64,000 bases of DNA from Actinomyces culturomici. GTDB lineage: Bacteria; Actinomycetota; Actinomycetes; Actinomycetales; Actinomycetaceae. The notes under the pieces are model-generated. The model searched no databases. It was not told the DNA's origin and worked only from the letters and a program-made list of their open reading frames with translations. The position numbers were made by a program, and so were the translations under genes. The stretch covers positions 459,696-523,695 of the forward strand of contig NZ_LS991317.1 of assembly GCF_900499005.1 (NCBI RefSeq), given 5' to 3'. Positions 26,181-35,105 of this stretch are shown in pieces (position 1 is the stretch's first letter; every line of letters starts with the position of its first letter).

Positions 26181-29100
26181 CTACGACGCCTGCTCGATGA
26201 GTGAGGCGACCCGCTTGAAGGACACCTTGTTCGGCGTGCCGAGCGTCTGGGCGAAGCAGGAGACCCGGAGCTCCTCGACGAGCCAGCGCGCTCGGGTGAG
26301 CTCCGCGTCGGCGCGCGCATCGTAGGGGCGGCGATCGAACTCGGCGCGCGCGGCGGCGATCCGCTCGAGGAGCCCGTGAATGCGGTCCATGTCGGCGAGG
26401 TCGCGATCGAGCGCGCCCGGCGAAGCGGAGGCCCGGTCGATGCGGATCGCGCCCGCGCGCAGGTAGCGAGCCAGATGCGGCAGCGCGTAGGCGGGAGTGC
26501 CCGACATGAAACCGGGTGCGAGCAGGGCGTCGACGGTGCGGCGGACATCGCCGACGACCTCGCGCATCGATTTCTCCGCATGAGAGGCGAGCCGGTCGGC
26601 GACCTCGGACTGGGCCTCCAATGCGCGCACCACGTGCCCGAGGAGGGCGTGGACCCTGTCCTCGTGGAGATCGCGGGCGCGCGCGACGAGCACCTCGAAG
26701 GATTCGGCGTCGCGGATCGACCCGGGTCCGCGCTCTGCGCAGAGCTCATCGACGAGGGCGAGGGCGGAGGCGAGCTGGGCGTCATCGACGAGGGCGGGCG
26801 TGTCCGGATAGGGCGAGGCGGCGAGCATGAGGGCCTGACGGCCGGTCCACCGGGTCGTGACCCTCGCCCGCGGGAGCCTCACGCGCAGGAGGAGGAGCCG
26901 GGCGAGGCCCTCGCGATGATGACGATCGGCCTCCTGGGCGTTCGCCATGACGCGCACGCCCGCCGCAGGCTCAGCCGCCGACCCCTGGGCGACGAGCGCG
27001 GGGAAGGCGCGCAGGGTCATCGACTCGCCCGGCGAATCGACCGAGCGGGGGAGCGGCGCGGCGGGGAAGACGGCGAGGGCGTCGAGGTGAAGGCCCTCGG
27101 GGGCGCTCCGCTTCTGGTCGCGCCGAGCCTTCTCGGGGCGCTCGCCGCCCCTCTTCCCGGCCGGATCGCAAGTGCGGCCCCGCCCTCGGCCCCCGGCCGT
27201 CGCGGCGTCGATCATCGCTTCGGCGACCGCCCCGCGAACGGCCTTGCGCACGGCCGCGTCGGCGGACTTGGCGAGCCTGTGCTGGAGGTGGACGAGGTCG
27301 GTGCCCGCTCCGAGCTCCTTCCCGGCGGAGTCGACGACGCTGAAGGTCATGAGGAGGTGGGCGGGCAGTCGGGCGTGCGCGTGCGCGAGGTCTGCCTCGC
27401 TGAGCTCGACGCCGCGCAGGATCCGCATCGCATCGGCGAAGGCCCTGGAGAAGGGCGGCCTCTTGGTCGACCAGTCGATCGCGGCGGCGGGTGCTCCGGC
27501 GGTCGACGAGGGCGGGGCCGGAGAAGGCCCGGAGGGTACTGAGGGGGGCGTGGAGGCCGAGCCGGGGGCCTTGCGCGTCGCGACGCCGGTCGAGGCCCCC
27601 CAGCGGGCGAGGCGGTCCATCGCCGCCGAGAGGCTCGTCGGGTCGGGCGCCTCGTCCTCAGTGGGGCGGGGGGCGGCGGAAGCGGACTCGGAGGGGTCGA
27701 GCGCGCCGGCGATCGCCCTGTCCATCCACTCGTTCGCCCGGTGAGCGACCTCGGGCGCGGGAGCGAGGAGTCGGCGCTTCGCCTTCGGCAGGGCGCGGAT
27801 CGTCTCGGTGATGAGCTCTTCGCGCATGCCGGGCACCAGCCAATCGGCCCCCTCATCGCTCACGCGGGCGAGGACTTCGATCGGGATCGTGAGGGTGACG
27901 CCGTCGCGCTCCGATCCGGGGGTGAAGGCGTAGGAGAGGCCGAGTTCGAGGTCGCCGGAGCGCCAGGTGTCGGGGAACCCGGCGGCGTCCTCGCCGATTC
28001 CGCGCGGCAGGAGGAGGCGTTCGGTGTAGGTGAGGAGCTCCGGGCGCTGCTCGCGTTCGCGTTTCCACCAGCGGTTGAAATGGGCGGCGGAGACGATGCC
28101 CTCGGGGAGGACGTCGTCGAAGAAGCGCAAGCGCGCCTCCTCGTCGGCGACGAGCCCGTGCGTGCGCGAACGGCGCTCGACCTCCCGGGCCTGCTCGAGG
28201 AGCTCGGCGTTGCGGGCCTGGAAGCGGTGCCGTTCGCGCCATTCGCCGTTGACGAGGGCGTGGCGGATGAACATGTCGCGGGCGAGTTCTCGGGCGGTGA
28301 GCCGGGTGGACATCTCGTCGGCGAGGCGCTCGGCGATCGACGGCTCCGGCATCGGTTCAGTCGTCCGACCCGCAGAAACGCACACAGTTTCCGCTTCGTC
28401 GGCGCCGCTGGCGGAAGTGTCGAAGACGTTTTCCCTGGTGGGAGCCGGTGCGTCGTCCGTGGCCGCAGGGGCGCCGCCCGAAACTGTGTGCGTTTGTGCG
28501 GAAGGAACAGGTGAAGCGGGGGAATCGGCGGTGGCCGCTCCGGTGCCGGAGGGAGAGCCCGTGGAGCCGTCGGAAGCGAGGCCCGCGGCCAGGGCCATCG
28601 CGAGGAAGTCCCTGCCGACCGAGCCGATCTGGCGTCCGCGCCGCTCGTCGTCGCCGGAGGCGCCGGACCCGACGAGGCCCTGGGCGATCCCGGCGAGGGT
28701 CCCGGCCGTCACGACGCCCGCGGAGCGCGCGGCATCGCCCTCGTCGATGACGAGATCCCCGAGGCGGCCGAGGAGGACCGGCCGGTCGGCGACGAGCGTG
28801 AGGCCGTAGAGGAGGACCTTCTCCTTCACCATGGCGGCGCCCTTGGCCGAGGACCAGAACGGCTCGGAGTAGACGCGCTTGAGGAGCGGGCCGGCGACCG
28901 GCTCGATCCACGCGGGGTCGATGCGGGCGACCGTGCGGGCGAAGAGACGCGAGGTCTCGACGAGCTCGGCGGTCATCACCCACGCCGGGTGCGAGCGGGC
29001 GAGGCCCGAGCCCGGCCAGATCGTGAAGCGGGTGCCGCGGGCGCCCTGGTACTCGCGCTTCGCCTCGTCCCAGGAGCCGAGGTTCGAGAGGAGGCCGACG

Positions 29101-31304
29101 AGCATCGAGCGGTGGATCTCGTCGGCGTCGACCGTCTTCGACCCGGCCGTGTAGGCGACGACCGCGCGGGCCGCCGCGTCTTGGACGCCCCCGTACTGGG
29201 CGGCTTCGACGACGTCGCCCGCGCTCGGCAGGTCGAGGGGCCGCACGTCGAGGTCGAGAGGGCGGGCCATCTGGCGGAGCTGGACGACGACGTCCCTCCA
29301 TTCGCGATAGCGCAGGTAGTGGAGGAATTCGGCCCGGCACATCCGGCGGAAGGCCGAGCCGGAGAGGTCGCGGCTCTGAACCTCGAGGTAGCGCCAGAGG
29401 TTGAGGTAGGTGACGAAGTCCGAGTGCGGGTCGGCGAAGCGCGCGTGCGCGACGTCGGCGGCCTGCTGGTGATCGAGGGGGCGCTCGCGGACGTCCTGGA
29501 TCGAGAGGGCCGCGACGATGACGAGGATCTCGGAGGCGCAGCCATTCGCGTCGCCCTCGAGGAGGATCCGGCCGAGTCGCGGGTCGATCGGCAGGCGCGC
29601 GAGGTCGTGACCGATGGGAGTCAGCCGGTGGCTCGTCGCGCGGCCGCGGGCGGCGGGCGCCCCGGAGCCGTCCTGCGCGGCGGGCGCCGTGGGCGCCTCC
29701 TCCGCGAGCGCGCCGATCTCGACGAGGGCGGCGACGCCGTCGCGGACGGCCCGCCGCTCCGGCGGGTCGAGGAAGGGGAAGTCGGCGACGGACCCGAGCC
29801 CGAGGGCGGCCATCTGGAGGATCACCGAGGCGAGCGAGGTCCGCAGGATCTCCGGCTCGGTGAACCGCGGCCGGGTCTCGTAGTCGCGCTGGGAGTAGAG
29901 GCGGATCGCGATGCCGTCGGCGACGCGGCCGCATCGGCCGGCCCTCTGGTTGGCGCTCGCCTGCGAGACCGGTTCGATGGGGAGGCGCTGCACCTTCGTC
30001 CGGTTCGAATAGCGCGAGATGCGCGCGAGCCCGGGGTCGACGACGTAGCGGATGCCGGGGACGGTGAGTGAGGTCTCGGCGACGTTCGTCGCGAGGACGA
30101 CGCGGCGCAGCCGGTGCGGTTCGAAGACGCGGTGCTGCTCGGCGGCCGATAGGCGCGCGAAGAGGGGGAGGATCTCGATCGCGCCGGGCAGCGCGTCCTT
30201 CGTCTCGCCGGCGCTAACGCCGCGGGGGCCGAGGTGGTCGAGGAGCGCCTGCTCGACGTCGCGGATGTCGCGCTCGCCGGGCAGGAAGACGAGGATGTCC
30301 CCCTCTCCCTCGGCGCACAGCTCGTCGACGGCGGCGCAGATCGCGGTCTCGATGTCGATCTCCTCGCCGAGCCCGTAGCCGAGGCTCGGGAGGTCCTCGT
30401 CGGGGTCCTCGAGGACGAGCTGCTCGGCTCCGAGACGATCGACGAGGGCGGGGCCCGCGTCGGACGGGTCGGAGGCTGACGCGCTCGCGTTGGACGGATC
30501 TGCGCCTCGCGGGCTTCCGCCCCGCCCGATTGGATCGTCGGCCGCGGGGGCTCCCGGCAGGGCCTGGCCGGGCTTCGAGCCTCGATCCGAAGGATCCGAG
30601 GCGAGCGGGCGGGCCGGGAGCCCCGCGGCCGAGGCGGAGTCGACGCCGGAACCGACGCCTCCCGGCGTCGACGTCGAGTAGGACGAGACGACGTCGGGCG
30701 CGAGCGGCCGGTAGCGGATCTCGACGGGGTAGGTGCGCCCCGAGACCTCGATGACGGGTGCAGGCTCGATGAGGGTGCCGCGTCCCGGCGCCCCGTCCCA
30801 CCGGCCGAAGTGCGCGGCGAAGCGCGCCGAGTCGATCGTCGCCGAGGTGATGATGAGCTTGAGGTCGGGCCGCGCCGGCAGGAGGCGCGCGAGATAGCCG
30901 AGGATGAAGTCGATGTTGAGGCTGCGCTCGTGGGCCTCGTCGATGATCAGCGTGTCGTAGCGGCGCAGGAGCGGGTCGGACTGGATCTCGGCGAGGAGGA
31001 TGCCGTCGGTCATGAGCTTGACGAGGGTCGTGGGCCCGACCTCGTCGGTGAAGCGCACCTGGTAGCCGACGACCTGGCCCTCCTCGCGGCCGACCCGCTG
31101 GCCGAGCTCCTCGGCGATGCGGTCGGCGACCGAGCGTGCGGCGATGCGGCGGGGCTGGGTGTGCCCGATCATGCCGGTGACGCCGCGCCCGAGCTGCATG
31201 CAGATCTTCGGGAGCTGCGTCGTCTTGCCCGAGCCGGTCTCGCCCGAGACGATGACGACCTGGTGGTCGCGGATGGCCGCGGCGACTCGCGCCCGAAGGG
31301 GCAG
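26181..31304 (-). CDS. hrpA: ATP-dependent RNA helicase HrpA (DEAH box), start unclear
   Basis: A very large DEAH helicase of at least 1,670 residues (E. coli HrpA is 1,300). Walker A GETGSGKTTQ lies at about 31245, followed by IDEAHERS, SATID, the helicase C motifs (TNVAETSLTVPG, QRAGRCGR) and a long C-terminal HrpA-specific region. Ala/Pro-rich insertions account for the extra length. The first ATG (31199) lies after Walker A, and upstream of it the same frame has no ATG, GTG or TTG before an in-frame stop at 31383-31385. A CTG at 31304 is the only near-start and is used here. A repeat element lies in frame at 28371-28500. Confidence 0.85.
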   Translation of the reverse strand: MPLRARVAAAIRDHQVVIVSGETGSGKTTQLPKICMQLGRGVTGMIGHTQPRRIAARSVADRIAEELGQRVGREEGQVVGYQVRFTDEVGPTTLVKLMTDGILLAEIQSDPLLRRYDTLIIDEAHERSLNIDFILGYLARLLPARPDLKLIITSATIDSARFAAHFGRWDGAPGRGTLIEPAPVIEVSGRTYPVEIRYRPLAPDVVSSYSTSTPGGVGSGVDSASAAGLPARPLASDPSDRGSKPGQALPGAPAADDPIGRGGSPRGADPSNASASASDPSDAGPALVDRLGAEQLVLEDPDEDLPSLGYGLGEEIDIETAICAAVDELCAEGEGDILVFLPGERDIRDVEQALLDHLGPRGVSAGETKDALPGAIEILPLFARLSAAEQHRVFEPHRLRRVVLATNVAETSLTVPGIRYVVDPGLARISRYSNRTKVQRLPIEPVSQASANQRAGRCGRVADGIAIRLYSQRDYETRPRFTEPEILRTSLASVILQMAALGLGSVADFPFLDPPERRAVRDGVAALVEIGALAEEAPTAPAAQDGSGAPAARGRATSHRLTPIGHDLARLPIDPRLGRILLEGDANGCASEILVIVAALSIQDVRERPLDHQQAADVAHARFADPHSDFVTYLNLWRYLEVQSRDLSGSAFRRMCRAEFLHYLRYREWRDVVVQLRQMARPLDLDVRPLDLPSAGDVVEAAQYGGVQDAAARAVVAYTAGSKTVDADEIHRSMLVGLLSNLGSWDEAKREYQGARGTRFTIWPGSGLARSHPAWVMTAELVETSRLFARTVARIDPAWIEPVAGPLLKRVYSEPFWSSAKGAAMVKEKVLLYGLTLVADRPVLLGRLGDLVIDEGDAARSAGVVTAGTLAGIAQGLVGSGASGDDERRGRQIGSVGRDFLAMALAAGLASDGSTGSPSGTGAATADSPASPVPSAQTHTVSGGAPAATDDAPAPTRENVFDTSASGADEAETVCVSAGRTTEPMPEPSIAERLADEMSTRLTARELARDMFIRHALVNGEWRERHRFQARNAELLEQAREVERRSRTHGLVADEEARLRFFDDVLPEGIVSAAHFNRWWKREREQRPELLTYTERLLLPRGIGEDAAGFPDTWRSGDLELGLSYAFTPGSERDGVTLTIPIEVLARVSDEGADWLVPGMREELITETIRALPKAKRRLLAPAPEVAHRANEWMDRAIAGALDPSESASAAPRPTEDEAPDPTSLSAAMDRLARWGASTGVATRKAPGSASTPPSVPSGPSPAPPSSTAGAPAAAIDWSTKRPPFSRAFADAMRILRGVELSEADLAHAHARLPAHLLMTFSVVDSAGKELGAGTDLVHLQHRLAKSADAAVRKAVRGAVAEAMIDAATAGGRGRGRTCDPAGKRGGERPEKARRDQKRSAPEGLHLDALAVFPAAPLPRSVDSPGESMTLRAFPALVAQGSAAEPAAGVRVMANAQEADRHHREGLARLLLLRVRLPRARVTTRWTGRQALMLAASPYPDTPALVDDAQLASALALVDELCAERGPGSIRDAESFEVLVARARDLHEDRVHALLGHVVRALEAQSEVADRLASHAEKSMREVVGDVRRTVDALLAPGFMSGTPAYALPHLARYLRAGAIRIDRASASPGALDRDLADMDRIHGLLERIAAARAEFDRRPYDARADAELTRARWLVEELRVSCFAQTLGTPNKVSFKRVASLIEQAS
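28371..28500. repeat. REP/MITE-like element, copy 2, within hrpA
   Basis: Terminal inverted repeats of 21 bp (20 matches; 28371-28391 and 28480-28500) with the same core, AACGCACACAGTTTC, as at 1498-1617. It keeps the hrpA frame open, coding for the ends QTHTVSG and ETVCVSAG plus an Ala/Asp-rich middle. Confidence 0.72.
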
Positions 31305-31308
31305 GGGG

Positions 31309-31557
31309 TCAGCCTTCGCCGGTGAGGAAGGCGAGATCGGCCGAGTGTACCCCCTCGACGAGGTCGATCGTGAGGTCGAGGGTCAGCAGGGTCCTGAGGA
31401 CGAGGCCGAGCCGGGCGTTGGGCGAGCCCGCTTCGACGGCGTTGATCCACTGGCGCGACACCCCGACCCGATCCGCGAGCTCCTGTTGTGTCCAGCCTCT
31501 ATCGAGACGGGCCTGGGCGATCGCGGCGCCGATCTCCTTAATCTTCGTCGCGAACAC
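31309..31557 (-). CDS. Xre-family HTH regulator (HipB/Y4mF-like)
   Basis: An 82-residue DNA-binding protein. The Xre helix-turn-helix is clear: TQQELADRVGVSRQWINAVEAGSP at residues about 23-46. The C-terminal strand LDLTIDLVEG resembles HipB/Y4mF antitoxins, but no HipA gene follows; the next gene in this direction is hrpA, whose coding frame overlaps its end. The start is GTG 31557. It diverges from the RhuM-PglZ-BrxL operon, with three repeated sites between, so it probably represses that operon and itself. Confidence 0.75.
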   Translation of the reverse strand: MFATKIKEIGAAIAQARLDRGWTQQELADRVGVSRQWINAVEAGSPNARLGLVLRTLLTLDLTIDLVEGVHSADLAFLTGEG

Positions 31558-31567
31558 CCATCCCCCT

Positions 31568-31639
31568 GTCGTCGATCGGTGACATGTTGCTTGATGTCAA
31601 TGATCGACGACATGGAAGGGAGTGTCAACGATCGATGAC
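31568..31639. promoter_or_regulatory. Three phased 17-bp operator-like repeats
   Basis: Copies of TGTCAMYGATCGAYGAC occur at 31568-31584 (minus strand), 31595-31611 and 31623-31639 (plus strand). Each is a near palindrome TGTC..GATC..GAC. Starts are 27 and 28 bases apart. They fill the space between the divergent HTH and RhuM genes, the last copy overlapping the RhuM start. Confidence 0.7.
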
Positions 31640-32614
31640 GTCGATCTCGCTGGGGTCGCCGCTCACTCCGATTTGCCAGATCGGATGTTGTTTTTCACCC
31701 AAGCTGAAATTGCGGAGCTCTACGGAACCTCGATTCCCAACGTCGCTCAGATCATCCGACGTGTTCTTGAAGACGGAGAAGTGACCGAGGCAACTATTAA
31801 CTCAGAGTTAATGGTTCATCGAGAAGGCGATCGGGACGTCCGTCGGCAGCTCAAGGTCTACAACCTCGACATGATTCTCGCCGTCGGCTACCGCGTCACG
31901 AGTTCGCGAGCCACGCGGTTCCGTCAATGGGCGACGAGCGTGCTGCGCGAGTATCTCGTCAAGGGCTTCGCCATGGACGATGCGAAGCTCAAAGGCGCCG
32001 ATGGTTGGGACTACTTCGACGAGTGGTTGGAGCGGATCCGGGACATCCGCGCCTCGGAGAAGCGCTTCTACCAGAAAGTCCGCGATCTCTATGCGACGGC
32101 GATCGACTACGACCCGTCGAGCGATGCCGCGAAAGCCTTCTTCGCAAAGGTCCAGAACAAGATGCTCTGGGCCGTGACCGGGCACATCGCCGCGGAGATC
32201 ATCTCCCTGCGCTCCGACCCCGCGGTCACGAACATGGGCCTCACCTCGTGGAGCGGAACCGTCGTGCGCAAGCACGACGTTACGACCGCCAAGAACTACC
32301 TCCAGACGGCTGAGATCTCAGAGCTCGACCGCATCGTCACCATGTACCTGGACTATGCAGAGGACCAGGCGAAGCGCCGACAGACGATGACGATGCACGA
32401 TTGGGAGGAGCGCCTCGACGCCTTCCTCAGCTTCAACGAGCGCGAACTCCTCACTCACTCCGGCAAGGTGCGCGCGAAGGTCGCCAAGGCGCTCGCTGAA
32501 GAACGGTACGACGCATTCGATGCCGAACGACGACACCGGCAGGCGATCGCCGCCGACGAAGACGACAGCCGAATCCTCCGCGAGCTCGAACAGAAGATGG
32601 AGAACCGCGAATGA
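31622..32614 (+). CDS. RhuM-family protein
   Basis: A 330-residue protein of the virulence RhuM family. It has the N-terminal DNA-binding-like segment FFTQAEIAELYGTSIPNVAQ, then VYNLDMILAVGYRVTSSRATRFRQWAT, the BRO/KilA-like core seen in RhuM. Biochemical role is unknown, but such genes commonly lie in restriction and BREX islands. GTG 31622 is used; ATG 31685 is an alternative since no clear ribosome site supports the first. Its stop overlaps the pglZ start by four bases (ATGA), so the proteins are made together. Confidence 0.82.
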   Translation: MSTIDDVDLAGVAAHSDLPDRMLFFTQAEIAELYGTSIPNVAQIIRRVLEDGEVTEATINSELMVHREGDRDVRRQLKVYNLDMILAVGYRVTSSRATRFRQWATSVLREYLVKGFAMDDAKLKGADGWDYFDEWLERIRDIRASEKRFYQKVRDLYATAIDYDPSSDAAKAFFAKVQNKMLWAVTGHIAAEIISLRSDPAVTNMGLTSWSGTVVRKHDVTTAKNYLQTAEISELDRIVTMYLDYAEDQAKRRQTMTMHDWEERLDAFLSFNERELLTHSGKVRAKVAKALAEERYDAFDAERRHRQAIAADEDDSRILRELEQKMENRE

Positions 32615-35097
32615 GCGACCAGATCACGCGGCACCTGCGCCAGCGCTTCGAAACGCAGCGAATCCTCTTCTGGCACGACGCCGCGGGCGACTACGCCGAC
32701 AGCGCGGAGGATCTCGTTCCCGAGGACGTCGTGCTCCTGCGCGTGCATGGTGACGAGTTCGGCATCAAGCACCGCCTGCTGACCGACCAGGAGAGCAAGT
32801 ATCTCGTCTATCGCAGCGGCGAGATCCCCACGGGGACCGGAGACTGGCTGCTCGATCAGGAGCTCGCCCACGGCGTCTTCGTCGCCGACAGGACCGCGAT
32901 CATCCAGCAGGAGCTCGGTATCGAGAACCCGCTTCTCCTCCCCGTCATTGAGGCCCACCCGAAGTTCTTCGCGGCGGCCTCCCGCAAGCAGGCCCTCGAG
33001 AAGCTCCTCGTCGACGGCGACGATCCCGCGCTCTTGCGGGCGAAGATGTGCCAGGTCCTCCTCAAGTCCCCGAGCCATCGGCTCTCCGACGTCACGCGGG
33101 AGATCCTCCTCGAGGCCGCAGACGGCGGCCAGGCGAAGATCGACGAGCTCACCGCCTACGGCCTCGACGAGTTCTTCTGGACGGGCCTGCGCGACATCTA
33201 CGGTTACCAGAGCGATGCGCCGACCGTCGACGACTTCGTCCTGTGGATCTTCGCCCGAGCGATGGACGACTTCTCCTCGGACACCCCCGACGCCTACCGG
33301 AACATCCGTAACGACTACCGGAGCCTCATCTACGACGTGCGTACGCGCGAGGCTATGAAGACGCTCGCGACGCGAGCTGCCCAAGACCTCGGCGTCGCCT
33401 CCAAGATCGAGAATCGGAGCCTTGACGACCTCAAGGACCAGACGACTTTCGAGGAGATCGAGCAGAAGATCGTTGCCGACGTTGCGGCGGCGGTCGCCGA
33501 ACGAACGATGGGTCCGCGCGACGTCGCCGCCCTCGTCCGGCATCGGCGCGACGGCCTCTGGTACGAGAAGTACGAGTCGCTCTACACCGCGCTTCAGAGC
33601 GCCTCCGAGTTGCTCGCCGCGATCGCCGCACTCCCCGACACCATCGACTCGGTCGCCGACGGACTGACGAAGTACCAGTCCAAATGGTTCCGGATCGACC
33701 AGCACTACCGCCACTTCATCGTCGCAGGGAAATCCGCCGAGTACCAGAAGCCGCTCATCGCCCTCAAGGCCGAGATCGACAAGCAGTACGCGAATCGGTA
33801 TCTCTACGCCCTTGGAAGCGCCTGGCAGACAGCCCTCGACGCCCTCGACGAGTGGAAGACGCCTGCCCTGTCGCCTCAGCGCCGCTTCTACGACGAGCAC
33901 GTCGCGCCGATCCTCAGCGGCGGTCGTTCGAAGGCCGTCGTCATCATCTCCGACGCCCTTCGCTATGAGATCGCCGAAGAGCTCGCCTCGAGGATCCGTT
34001 CCGAAGATCGCTACGACGCGGAACTCACCGCTGTCCTCGGGTCCCTCCCCAGCTACACGCAGCTCGGGATGGCCGCCCTCCTCCCGCATTCGAGCCTCGA
34101 GATCGATTCGAGCAGCATGCCCGTCTACGCGGACGGGCGCCGCACCGACGGAACGGCGAACCGGGCGAAGATCCTTCAGGCCGTCAAGGGAACCGCGATC
34201 GGCGCCCAGGACGTGATCAACATGCCGATCGAGGAGCTGCGCGAGCTCTACAAGGCCCACCAGGTCGTCTACGTCTACCACAACGCCATCGACGCGACCG
34301 GCGACGACGGGACGACCGAACAGGGGGTCTTCGAGGCCGCCGGCAAGGCGATGAATGAGATCATCCAACTCCTCAAGCGGTGGACCAACGCCAACGCGAC
34401 GAACATCCTCATCACCGCCGACCATGGATTCCTCTACCAGGACATCCCGCTCGAGCAGTCCTACTTCCTCTCCGAGAAGCCCCAGGGCGACGAAGTGAGC
34501 CACTCGACCCGTCGCTTCGTCCTCGGCAAGAAGCTGCGCCCGTCCTCGTCCTTCATGACCTTCACCGCCGCGCAGGCGGGGCTCGCCGGGGACCTCGACA
34601 TTCAGATCCCCAAGTCCATCCACCGGATTCCGCAGCCCGGGAAGGGGACGCGCTACGTCCACGGCGGTGCCTCCCTCCAGGAGATCGTCGTGCCCGTCAT
34701 CGCGGTGAACAAGAAGCGAAAGAGCGACGTCCGCACCGTCGCCGTCGACCTCATGCCGGAGACCGACAAGATCACGACGGGGCAGCTCACCGTCAAACTC
34801 GTCCAACGCGAGGCGGTGACCGATAAGATCCAGCCGCTGCGAGTGCGCCTCGGCCTCTACGTCGGCGACGTCCTCATCTCCGACCGGCCGATCCTCACCT
34901 TCGACTCGACCTCCGAGAACCAGCACGACCGGTACCAGAACGCCGTCCTCTACCTCACCCAGGACGCTGACGAGTACAACCGCCGCGCCGTCGAACTCCG
35001 GCTTGAGGAGCCGATCCCCAACACCACGCAATGGCGGACCTTCTCGACCGCGAATTACACGCTGCGGCGATCGTTCACGACCGACTTCGACTTCTAG
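32611..35097 (+). CDS. pglZ: BREX type 1 phosphatase-like protein PglZ
   Basis: An 828-residue member of the PglZ branch of the alkaline phosphatase superfamily, a core component of BREX and Pgl phage defence. Metal-binding motifs are intact: VVIISDALRYEIAEEL near residue 445 and ITADHGF near residue 600. The opening FETQRILFWHDAAGDY matches type A PglZ. The usual upstream genes brxA, brxB, brxC and pglX are missing; RhuM occupies their place. The stop lies 8 bases before the brxL start, leaving a compact operon. Confidence 0.9.
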   Translation: MSDQITRHLRQRFETQRILFWHDAAGDYADSAEDLVPEDVVLLRVHGDEFGIKHRLLTDQESKYLVYRSGEIPTGTGDWLLDQELAHGVFVADRTAIIQQELGIENPLLLPVIEAHPKFFAAASRKQALEKLLVDGDDPALLRAKMCQVLLKSPSHRLSDVTREILLEAADGGQAKIDELTAYGLDEFFWTGLRDIYGYQSDAPTVDDFVLWIFARAMDDFSSDTPDAYRNIRNDYRSLIYDVRTREAMKTLATRAAQDLGVASKIENRSLDDLKDQTTFEEIEQKIVADVAAAVAERTMGPRDVAALVRHRRDGLWYEKYESLYTALQSASELLAAIAALPDTIDSVADGLTKYQSKWFRIDQHYRHFIVAGKSAEYQKPLIALKAEIDKQYANRYLYALGSAWQTALDALDEWKTPALSPQRRFYDEHVAPILSGGRSKAVVIISDALRYEIAEELASRIRSEDRYDAELTAVLGSLPSYTQLGMAALLPHSSLEIDSSSMPVYADGRRTDGTANRAKILQAVKGTAIGAQDVINMPIEELRELYKAHQVVYVYHNAIDATGDDGTTEQGVFEAAGKAMNEIIQLLKRWTNANATNILITADHGFLYQDIPLEQSYFLSEKPQGDEVSHSTRRFVLGKKLRPSSSFMTFTAAQAGLAGDLDIQIPKSIHRIPQPGKGTRYVHGGASLQEIVVPVIAVNKKRKSDVRTVAVDLMPETDKITTGQLTVKLVQREAVTDKIQPLRVRLGLYVGDVLISDRPILTFDSTSENQHDRYQNAVLYLTQDADEYNRRAVELRLEEPIPNTTQWRTFSTANYTLRRSFTTDFDF

Positions 35098-35105
35098 GAG
35101 ACGCG

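Noticed and set aside
31309-31557. HipBA toxin-antitoxin pair
   Set aside because: Only the HipB-like HTH is present; the next gene downstream is hrpA and no HipA kinase is seen.
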